A stretch of 64,000 nucleotides of DNA from the NCBI RefSeq assembly GCF_000471905.2, contig NW_006500065.1:3354450-3418449 (forward strand), written 5' to 3'. The stretch is from Amborella trichopoda (taxonomy: Eukaryota > Streptophyta > Magnoliopsida > Amborellales > Amborellaceae). Below the pieces are notes generated by a model, which saw only the letters and a program-made list of their open reading frames with translations, had not been told where the DNA came from and ran no database searches. Below are positions 55,150 through 64,000 of the stretch, in pieces. A program made the translations under genes and the position numbers. The first letter of the stretch is position 1; each line of letters starts with the position of its first letter.

Positions 55150-55870
55150 CGGTCTGTGCTGCATGAGCCTAAACTGCACAGCCCTAGTCTAGATGCATGA
55201 CCCTAAATTGCATGGTCCAAACTATATAACCTTAAACTGTAGCGGTGGTCTAGATGCATGACCCTAAACGGTATGGTCCAAACTATATGACCTTAAATTG
55301 TAGCAGTGGCCTAGATGCCTGACCCTAAACTACATGGTCCAAACTATATGACCCTGAACTATAGCGGAGGTCTAGTTGCACGACCTTAAACTGTACGGTC
55401 CTAGTTGCATGACTCTAAACTGCATAACCATGGTCCAAACTATATGACCTTAAATTGTAGTAAAGGTCTAGTTGCACGACCTTAAACTGCATGGTCCTAA
55501 GTTGCATGACTCTAAACTGCATAACCATGGTCCAAACTATATGACCTTAAACTGTAGCAGAGGTCAAGTTGCATGACCTTAAACTGCATGGTCCTAAGTT
55601 GCATGCTCTAAACTGCGTAACCATGGTCCAAATTATATGACCTTAAATTGTAGCGGAGGTCTAGTTGCAGAACCTTAAACTACATGATCTTAGTTGCATG
55701 ACTCTAAACTGCATAACCATGGTTCAAACTATATGACCTTAAACTGTAGTGGAGGTCTAGTTGCATGACATTAAATTTCATGACTCTAAACTGCATAACC
55801 ACGGTCCAGTTGTATGACCTAAACCATAGTGCACGTCCTTGCCGTATGACGCTAAACTGCTTTGCACGGG
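55150..55870. repeat. 96-bp 3'UTR satellite, about seven units (C)
   Basis: Reverse complement of the A satellite: CTGTAGCGGAGGTCTAGTTG, CATGACCTTAAACTGCATGG, TCCTAAGTTGCATGACTCTA, AACTGCATAACCATGGTCCA. The central units are more regular than in A. Confidence 0.9.
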
Positions 55871-57524
55871 TCTTGGAGGTATGACCTTAAAACCTGCCCC
55901 CACATACACGCACATACCTTTTAAATGCATCTTTGAGCACATCTTCCCTAACTGACCCGTTCGTGTGCGTGCACCACCTTCACTACCTCCCAGTGAGTCC
56001 ATTCCTTTCATCATCCTACATCATTCCCTAGTGAGTCTCACCCGCACTCACAAAATGGCGAACCATCCCCCCACCTATACTCGTCAACATTCCATCCATA
56101 CATCATCCATCTTTCATTGGTAGCCTCATGCCATCTCCCCAAAAGGGAGTTAAAACCATTACCATGCTCACTCCGTGGCCTCTTTAGACTACCATCCATC
56201 TTCATTATGGTCCAGTCGTATGACCTTAAACCATAGTGCACGTCTCGGCCGCATGACGATAAACTGCTTTCCACACGTCTTGGAGGCATGATCTTAAACA
56301 TGCCTTCACAAAAAATAACGGGCATGGTGTATACCTGGATAAGGGAATGCCATGAGTAAAAATGATGGACGTGAATGGTCACGAAACCATGAGTAAAAGA
56401 GTTTCGTGAATAAAAAAAATGGGCACGGTGAAAACTTGAAAGGGCATCGTGAGTAAAAATGGAAAAATAAGGGTGGACATGGCCGTAAGGTCATGGGTAA
56501 AAGAGCCCCAAAATAAAAAGAAGTTGGTGAAAACCGTCTCTACGACCCCGCTTCCCAAGTTCAAGTGAAAATCTGTAAAGGACGCTTGGACCAATAAACA
56601 AGTTGATGCAGCGCTCGCCTTAATAGGCGGCTTCAACCCTCACTCAAAAAGAAAAAAATCCCTAGTGTTACAATACCAGGGTCAAAAAATACGAGCTCTA
56701 AGGAAAAGATTCGGACAGCCTGAGTCTAGTTGCAAAAAAGGCTTGAAAGACAGCAGACTCGCTAAGGTTGCATGAAAAGTCCCATGAAGAGGAGCATCAT
56801 TCGCATGAGGTCACGAAACGCACTCCAAGATGCTGGAGATGCCCCAAGAAGGCTAAGTCAACCATGACTTCGGAGCGGCAGTCAGATAATTGTCGTAGCT
56901 GCAAAGTAATGGGTAGGGGTGGTTGTACCCAAAGCAGGTCTTCTCGATAAATTGAGGTACCCTACTCCCTAAGGAAGAATTGGTCAGTCATGACTTTGGA
57001 GCAGCAATCAGAAGATTGTCATAGCTGTAAAGCAGTGGGTAGGCGTGGTTATACCCAAAGCTGGTCACCTCGATAAACTGAGGTAGCCTACTCACTAAAG
57101 AATAACTGATGCATAAAGCAACCGGTGCCGACGTGAGGCCCTTCAGCATACCATTAACACAATCCTCGAAACGTGGCTCAACACCATAGGATACAAACAA
57201 ACCCAGACCTAATGGAAATAATGCCCTTCGTCATGGCACTCAATTGCCAGATGGGCCTGATTTTGACTGACGAAGCCCATACAAAATCCTCAGCTTCAGA
57301 ATCACAAACAGTCCACACGAGGATGAGGACTTTGACATGATCCCTCTAAAAAGGCTCTTCTCCCCCTAAAGTCTCCACCAACAGACCCGCGAACAATGCA
57401 TCTCAACGTCTGAGCATCCTACTTGCACCATTGCGTGAATCCTCGGCGTTCACATGGTCTTGTGGCTTGGAAGAAAAAAAGTAATAAAGCCAAAGGAAAT
57501 TTTCTGAATGTCGTCCTTCTCGCC

Positions 57525-58819
57525 TATCTCTCTTTCTCTCTCTTTCTCTCCATTCTTCTCATCTTTATCTCTCTTTCTCTTTTTTCATCTCTATCTCTCT
57601 TTTTGCTCTTCGTCTAACACAGTTAACGAAGCCTTTCGCTGACTACATCTTCTCTCTCTTCTCGTCTAACACAATCGACTGCATCTTCTTGTGCTGACTG
57701 CATCTTCTTTCTCTTCTCTGTCCAACACAGTCAAGGAAGCCTAGCACTGATTGCATCCTCTCTTTCTCTTCTCTATCCAACGCAGTCAGTGAAGCTTAAC
57801 GCCGACTGCATCCTCTCTCTCTCTTCTCTATCCAACACAGTAGGAAGCCAAGCTCCGACTGCATCCTCTCTCCTCTCATCTAACACAATCGGTGAAGCCT
57901 AGCATTGACTGCATCCTCTCTCTCTTCTCGTCTAACACAATCAGCACAGCTTAGTGCCGACTACATCTTCTCTCTCTTCTTTGTTTAGCAAGTTGGCAAC
58001 ACTCAGCACCGTCTATGTTTTTCTCTCTTCCCTCATATTCTTCTTTTTTCTTTCTTGCTCTTCCCACTCCTTCTTTATTTTCTCTTCTTCTCTGATCTTA
58101 CTCTTCTTATGTTTTTTCTTTATGATATCTATTATTTCTGTTATTCTTTTGTTTGATTAAAGAGGGGTTGAGATTAGCCTATTATGGTAGTCCTGTCGTC
58201 TAGCTGTAATGTTGTTGTGTTAGAATTATTGTGCCCACTTTATTGCCACAACAGACTAACCATCGTGTCTAGTTAGTCGGTATCAGTATTGACGTCTAGT
58301 AGTAATCATGTTGAGCTGCTCTGAGTTATCGAGCCCGTTTTACTACCACGTCAGGCCAATTACTCATCAGCTTAGTCACTATATCGATCTCCCAGCCTGG
58401 TCAAATTCTTCTCTCCCCCATCTTTCTTCTCTCATTCTTCTCTTCTTCTTTTGAATGTGCATGCTTGTGTACGTTCACCGAAGAGGCAAGGTGAAGTCTA
58501 TCGATCCACCTGCCTTACAATATTTGCCATATGTATGTGACTATGGAAAGCAGGAGAATATAAGCCAAGGAAGGCGATTCTGAACTAGTTTTATTACTGG
58601 GGGGATTGCTTCATAATCTAAAAGGGCTCCCACGTGAGCCAACTCAAGTAAGTCCCTAACCCACTTTAAATTCCTCTCTCATAGGTTCATAATACCGGCC
58701 CCAGATTTCGAACAAGGTTTCCGAGAGAGCGATCTCAAAAGTCTCGGGTCTTCCCAAAACCCGAGATGCATGCTGCTCGATTATCCAGATCCATAGAGCG
58801 AGATCGAGGCACCTAGCCA
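57525..58819 (+). mobile_element. 3' LTR of copy C, promoter half deleted
   Basis: From CTATCTCTCTTTCTCTCTCT it follows 45890-47213 of the 5' LTR and ends GGCACCTAGCCA at 58819. The first ~1.75 kb (U3, TATA, AATAAA) is missing because 57524 joins the 3'UTR directly to the CT-rich tract. Contains seven hairpin repeats (57610-57990). Confidence 0.8.
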
Positions 58820-59639
58820 CTTGAAACTTGAGATAGCTCGCTCGGGACCTTGCTCAAGAACAAAGACACGTATACCAACCGATGAGAGAGGAATTTAAGG
58901 TGGGTTTCGAGACTTACTTGAGCTGGCTCACGTAGGCTCCCTCTTAAACCATGAAGAAAGCCTCTCAGTCGTACAACTGGTTCAGAATCGCCTCCCTTGG
59001 CCTATATTTTCATATTTCTATAATCACACACACATAGTTAATGTTACAAGACAAGTGGGCCAAAGGACCCCACCTTGTCTTTGGATGAATGTACACAAGT
59101 GTGCACAATGAAAGAAAAAAGGGAAGAGATGATGAGATGAGGGTTGGGAGAAAGAAGAAGACAGAAGAAACGAAAAGAATGAGACATTTGACCGGGTGAC
59201 TAGCCTAGCACAGTGGCTGGATTGGCATGATGATTGACCTGATGTGATAGCAAGATGGGCACGGTAACGCAGACTAGCACAACAGTATTACTACTCGATG
59301 ACAAAACACCAACACCAACCAGTCTGGCACAACTGCAAGTTCGACATAGCAGCAAGACAGGCACGATAACTTAGAAAAATACAGCGACAGTACTGCTCGA
59401 TGATGAGACTACCGTGACAGTACTAGACTTGGCATGTCGCTTGGTCAAATGAGAGAGGAAGAAGAAAGAAGAGAGAGAAAGAAGAGAGAGGAGAAAAGAG
59501 ATACAAGAAGAGAAGGGAAAGAGAAAAGAACAGAGAGAAAGGAGAGAAGAGAAGAGAGAGAAAAGAGAGAGAAAAGAAGAGAGAGAAAGGAGTGAGAAGA
59601 GAAGAGAGAGAAAAGAGAGAAAAGAAGAGAAAAGGAAGT

Positions 59640-60030
59640 ATGGACGACGATAAGCTTCAGCTGTCCATGATAGAGGAGGGAGAAGAAAGAAAGAAGTGTG
59701 GACGGCGATGGGGTTCTGTCGTCCATGACAAAGGATAGATAGCAAAGGGGTACATGGACGGCGATGGGCTTCTGTCGTCCATGACAGAGGGAAGAGGAGA
59801 GAGAAAGAACATGGATGGAGATGGGCTTCCACCGTCCATGACAAAAGAAAGAAGAGAAGAAGAAAGGAAAAGACACGTGCGGCGCTAGGCATCGCCGCTC
59901 GTGTCGTAAGGAACTCAGACACAACCCGACCCTCCACTCGGGGAAGGGCCTAGTTCAATGTCCTAGTCAAAGAATGAGGAAAGGAATGTCATGCGCGGCG
60001 ATGAGCAGCACCGCGCACAACATGGGAAAG
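59640..60030. repeat. Tandem hairpin units, 5' LTR of B
   Basis: About four units of 55-65 bp alternate GA-rich DNA with an inverted repeat. CATGGACG faces CGTCCATG (8 of 8) near 59752-59783. ATGGAC faces GTCCAT near 59640-59669. CACGTGCGGCG faces CGCCGCTCGTG near 59875-59905. TGCGCGG faces CCGCGCA near 59992-60017. Stem sequences differ, architecture is constant. Confidence 0.8.
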
Positions 60031-60910
60031 GGAAAACTTGAACAGCAGCCCGGCCTGCCACTCGGGTCAAGGCCCTGGCTCACTGTGCATATTTTCAGAG
60101 AATAAGAGAAGAATGAGAATGCCATGCCCGGCAATGAGCATTGTCGTGCATAACTAGAGAGGAGAGATAAAGGAAACAAAGCGTGAGAGAAAGAAAGACA
60201 GAGAGGAAGAAAGAGGGTTTAGGGAAGAGAAAGAAGAAAAGAAGGTAAAGAGAGAGAAGGAAGGTGAGCAGTGATAGAAGAAAAGAAAGAAGAGAGAGTA
60301 AATGAAAGTGAGGAGAGATATTAGGAGAGAGCCAGAGGAGAAAGAAGGAAAGAGAGAGAAAGAGATTAGGAAAGAGAGAAGAAGAATAAGGAAAGAGGAG
60401 AGAAGGAAACATGCACAGCGCTGCTACTATCGTGTATGTTAGAGAGAAAAGAAAACAGGGAGAGAGATTCGTGCACGACACTGCTATCGCCGTGCATGTT
60501 CACACAAAGAGAAAGATAGAGCAGAGGGAGAAGGGAGAAGAAAGGAGAGGAGAAAGAAAGCGAGGGAACAGGAAAAGAAGGAAAGCAGAGATAAAAGAGG
60601 TAAGAAGAAGAAGAGAAGGAAAGAGAGAGACATGCACTGCAATGGTTACTGTCGTGTATGTCGAAAAGGGAGGTAAGAGAGACAAAGAGAAATGAGATGA
60701 GGAAGAAAGAGAAAGAGATTGATGCGAGAGAAAAGAAGAAGAGATAGGCGAGAGGAGGAGAGAGAGAGATAGGGAAAATTAACTTACTGAAGGGTACCGA
60801 CCCCTTTTCTTCTTTCTCCTTTCTCTCTTCAAGATGCACCCACGAACTCAAAGAAAAATCTCAAAAATTTTATTGATCATTGTGGAACCCTTTATAATTA
60901 GGTTTAGCAT

Positions 60911-60920
60911 GTATTTATAG
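60911..60920 (-). promoter_or_regulatory. TATA box of the 5' LTR of B
   Basis: CTATAAATACATGC with GGGCCCAATT upstream and AATAAA about 37 bp downstream. The best consensus TATA box in the family together with 28733-28744. Confidence 0.8.
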
Positions 60921-61772
60921 AATTGGGCCCAAACATTGGTGCACCCAAAAACTATCCTAATTGATGATAATTACAATTATTTTAAATTAAAATAAAATCT
61001 AAAAATGGGTGTAAAATGACTGTTTTGCCCCTTCTTAACAATACATGAAATTCCAAAACAGTCCTTGTCGTTGGCCTAGAACGTACATGATCTTTCATGG
61101 ATGATCTGGGGTTGCTCTAGTGCCCATTTTTCAAAAATATGATCGTTTTCTTGTAGGTCTCGGCATGGAGATTGATTTGATACCAACTTTGAGCCACGGA
61201 TCGTGCTTTTAAGCCACAATCATGCGAATCTTGAAAACTTATGATCGATAGTGCGCTCGTTTCTTGATAGTTTTCTTTGATTTCTTCGTTAAGTCGCACT
61301 GAGTATGCCATCACGATCGTGTTGCAACAAATGTAGCTCGATTTCGTGCCTGAACAAAAATTTCGCAACTTTTGGGTTTTGGTCAGAATTTAAACTCTGG
61401 CGATCGAAATTTACAGTAACTTTATCGGCTTCATGTACGAAATCCGACCGTTCATCACATACAAGGTTCGGATCAATGGTATCCTTGAACCTTACACACG
61501 CGATAGAACTAGTCTCATGTCAATTCGATGTGTAAGCGTCGTGATATGGCCGCTCGAACAAGGCATGTCGCTACTGATTTTGCCTGCAACTTTCTTCACG
61601 AATCGGTAACTTCTCTCTAGCTTTTCTCCCCGCTCAGGCTTTGTTACAATACATATCACATATCCAAAAGCTCGTCTAGACGAGACAAACACGCTCACAA
61701 AATTTAAGTGCGATCCGACTCAGGATGAGTGAGATATAGCTCCTGAAAGTCACTACCCGAGACTGTAAAAAT

Positions 61773-61792
61773 AGTCACCATTAATGGTGATT
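61773..61792. promoter_or_regulatory. U3 palindrome, 5' LTR of B
   Basis: Arms AGTCACC and GGTGATT around ATTAAT; all seven positions pair, one as G-T. Confidence 0.8.
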
Positions 61793-62197
61793 TGGTGCAG
61801 GGAGGCCGCACGGGAATAGTGTGCGGCCTACCCCTTTTCGTTATTTTACCATAACTTTGTCTTGGAGCGCCCAATTAAGACGAAACTTGACCCATAAGGG
61901 TTTTCGACCGTGTCGAATCTAATGTCGGTGGTTCCACGACAATTCGATGAACCAAAAATAAAGTTCTAGTTACGAGGTTCATTTCAGGGTGCAAGAGACT
62001 GATTTTTCTGAATTTTTTTCTCTGTCTGCACTACCTTAGACATGTTGAATTGCGATGAAACTTGACAAGTGGCCTTTTTAAAGTTCTGGGGTAATTCTAA
62101 GACTGTCGAAAATTCCACTGTAATTCATGCTTTATTGACTGACTTCTCTTTTTATTCCGCATCAGAGACCCAAGGTGTTGAAAAATGTGTTCAAACA

Positions 62198-63299
62198 GTC
62201 ACGAGCCAACAAGTTAATAGGGTTCCTAATACCCTGAATAGTCAAGGGGTCAGGCCGAGGGCAATCCTTCAAGACATGGGCGTTAGCCTCAAATCCAATC
62301 GACACACCAAGTAAGGCCCCAACCCAAATCTCTGAGTCAGCCAATCTCAGCCATGCTAACCCCGATGGTAAATTAGCAACGCAACATTCCAATCTTGGCA
62401 ATCAACTAGTTAGTGGGTGAGTGGGTTCACACACAACTAGGGAAAGTCTACCCAAGCAACCCATCACCAATAAAGGCAAACGTTTTGACTTAACTCAATA
62501 TAAAGACAATCTTAAGGTGCATCTTTCAAGATCCGCTGAATAGAGGGTACACCATTCAGCGTAGTCAATCTAGGAAAGTTAGGTCAAAAGCTCAAGCTAT
62601 GGGCCAAGTCCAACATTTTGGCTTAAACCAGGATAATTCTAGGGTCGTTAGCCTACCAATCCAACCCACTGCGGGCCAAGGGTCTAGTTCTAATCATCAC
62701 TCTAGCCCAAGACTACCTAGAAGACAAACTCCATATATCAGTCCAGTGGTGGGGCATGAGAATACCCTAACCCTAGGGATAGATCATCCAATCAAGGTTA
62801 GGGTTAGGTAGACGTAGCCACCCAAGCTCAGAGGGCTAGTCATCATAGCTGTTCAAGTCGTCCATCCCAGTCAAGTGGTGATCCTATCATGTAGACCTTC
62901 TTGCCTTACCAAGTTGTGCAACCTCCGAGTAATGTGTATGCTCTAATCCAATTCAACTCAGGTGAGTCTATAGGACAACAACCGGCACGTCAAGTTCAAC
63001 AAACTCCCCAGGCTCAATCCTTAGGGCAACCCATTACATGGGCTCAATAGCCAGTCTATACGAGTCACATACCACAAAGTCAGGTTCAACAAATCATGCA
63101 ACCGAGCCAGGCCACTGTTATAACAATGACTCAATTTGATCACATGAAGCGCCTCCAAGACTCTTTAGAAAAAATGGGAATATGGGATTTCTGAACTCCT
63201 AAAGCCTATGTACAAGAAATTCTAGGACACCTAGAAATCTACTAGTAGGGTTTGTGATGCCACAATTCATAAAACAAATTTTCAAGGAAAGAGGATCTT
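62198..63299 (+). mobile_element. 5' internal region of a different Ty3/gypsy element
   Basis: Starts directly at the outer end of the B LTR, with GTCAC as the possible target duplication. Composition changes from LTR-like to CA-rich. The pieces that can be read are Gln/Pro-rich (AMGQVQHFGLNQDN, PARQVQQTPQAQSLGQP, SQVQQIMQPSQATV), as is usual for the N-terminal part of plant Ty3/gypsy gag. Many stops. B appears to have inserted into this older element. Confidence 0.55.
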
Positions 63300-64000
63300 G
63301 AAGCACACATCAATGCCTACTTACTGATAGTGCACACACTGCGAGACCTACCCAAACAACTTAAGGTCATGTTTTTGCATAGCTCATCACAAGAGCCGCT
63401 TATGTGGCACCGAAGATTCAGGAAAGATAACCCTCAAGCTACTCTTGACGAAATGTTCAGGCAATTTTCCTCTCGCTATCGTGGGACAAGGCCAAGACCC
63501 GTCACGTTAACTTCCACCAAACAAAAGTCGAGGGTGACTCTCCCTTTTAATTTATAATAAGATTTAGAGAGGCTACTATGCAAGTCGTCGAAACCCCACT
63601 CCTTGAATCTATGAAAGTAGGCATGTCATTAGAGAACATGACTTCAGAATATGTCACCTTCTTCAGCAATGGGGCAATCCCTTACTGTTTGACGTTATGG
63701 TCGAAAGAGTAGTGCGTTATGAACGGGCCAAGGAGGATGAGGCCATAGTCTTTGATAACTTGACTGGTGAAGAACCCTCTCAAGAACGAGAGGTGAATAT
63801 GATAAAAAAAAGCTACCCTTCTGCAAACCATTCACAAGAAAGGACTAAAAATTACTCTACCACATGAAGGATGCAAACTTCCACACCAAGGGAATTCACT
63901 CCCATTGATGAACCTATGACCAATGTCCTTAGGAAGTTGCTTAAGGCAAGGCTCATAAAATTACCGACAGAAGCCAAGATTCATCCTTTCCATGGAGGCG
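63300..64000 (+). pseudogene. Gag core of a different Ty3/gypsy element, runs off the window
   Basis: 63330-63557 reads EAHINAYLLIVHTLRDLPKQ, QEPLMWHRRFRKDNPQATLD, EMFRQFSSRYRG, the layout of the retrotransposon Gag core (a run before a W, then a helix leading to F..RY). After stops and frame changes, further gag pieces follow: VETPLLESMKVGMSLENM and, at 63890-63990, REFTPIDEPMTNVLRKLLKA, a segment common before the zinc knuckle in plant Ty3/gypsy gag. Distinct from the gag of A, B and C. Non-functional; the rest lies beyond the window. Confidence 0.65.

Larger units (their letters stand above)
52641..57524 (+). mobile_element. 3' untranslated region of copy C
   Basis: Counterpart of 9976-15088 and 30045-34286 on the opposite strand. 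In order: GTGTATNTCAAACATACAAG repeats (53010-53110), the block open on both strands (53092-53500), GCCGGCTGTG repeats (53390-53540 and 54450-54740), the antisense TATA box (54221), PBS-like repeats (54795-55130), the 96-bp satellite (55150-55870), the CTACGACCCCGCTTCCCAAG block (about 56540) and the GGAAGAAAAAAAGTAATAAAGCC stretch near 57470. The purine tract and LTR start are deleted at 57524. Confidence 0.75.
58820..62197 (-). mobile_element. 5' LTR of copy B, main part
   Basis: Minus strand: starts TGTTTGAACACATTTTTCAAC at 62197, then the palindrome (61773-61792), TATA box (60911-60920), AATAAA (60869-60874), GA-rich tract with hairpins (59640-60760) and the end region down to 58820, where copy C interrupts it. 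The remaining 76 bp are at 44065-44140. From 59860 on it is co-linear with the 3' LTR of B. Total length without C is about 3.45 kb. Confidence 0.85.

Overview
This window is repetitive nuclear DNA of a seed plant. I see no host gene, tRNA, rRNA or CRISPR array. Nearly all of it is made of decayed, nested and rearranged copies of one family of long Ty3/gypsy LTR retrotransposons. A YVDD reverse transcriptase, an RNase H and then a second RNase H (archaeal type) place the family in the plant Tat lineage (Tat/Ogre/Retand/Grande type). Long 3' untranslated regions with variable tandem repeats, and a promoter-like site pointing against pol, agree with that. The host species cannot be told from the sequence.

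Family consensus read from the copies: an LTR of about 2.7-3.5 kb running from TGTTTGAA to CTAACCA. In it come a U3 with a conserved CATTAATG-centred palindrome, a TATA box, AATAAA about 35-50 bp downstream, then hundreds of bases of GA/CT-rich DNA punctuated by short hairpins. After the LTR come a primer-binding site (GCTTGGCGACTTCACTGGGG), a proline-rich ORF upstream of gag, gag with two C-x2-H-x4-H-x4-C knuckles, pol (RT, RNase H, archaeal-type RNase H, integrase), a 4-5 kb 3'UTR, a purine tract (ATGGGGCAAG) and the 3' LTR.

Layout. 1-2430: minus-strand leader and LTR fragment (copy Y). 2447-4220: a G25 run and probably an LTR of another family. 4221-7276: LTR and start of the 3'UTR of copy Z (minus). 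7277-21797: copy A (minus), with 3' LTR, satellite-rich 3'UTR, RT-RNase H, gag, a locally inverted leader and a broken 5' LTR. 21798-24500: plus-strand LTR and leader fragment. 24500-27479: minus-strand LTR G. 27649-62197: copy B (minus), the most complete coding copy. Its integrase is split by a 1.8 kb solo LTR with a perfect CTTCT target duplication (35034-36840), and its 5' LTR is split by copy C (plus, 44141-58819). 62198-64000: the gag region of a different Ty3/gypsy element, into which B appears to have inserted.

No copy is intact. A has RT but no archaeal-type RNase H or integrase, B has all pol domains but many stops and lost catalytic residues, and C lost RT and both RNases H. I see no D-[ST]-G protease in any of the three. 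The observations most worth following are the hairpin arrays in the LTR leaders, the covarying U3 palindrome, and the conserved antisense promoter with PBS-like repeats in the 3'UTR.
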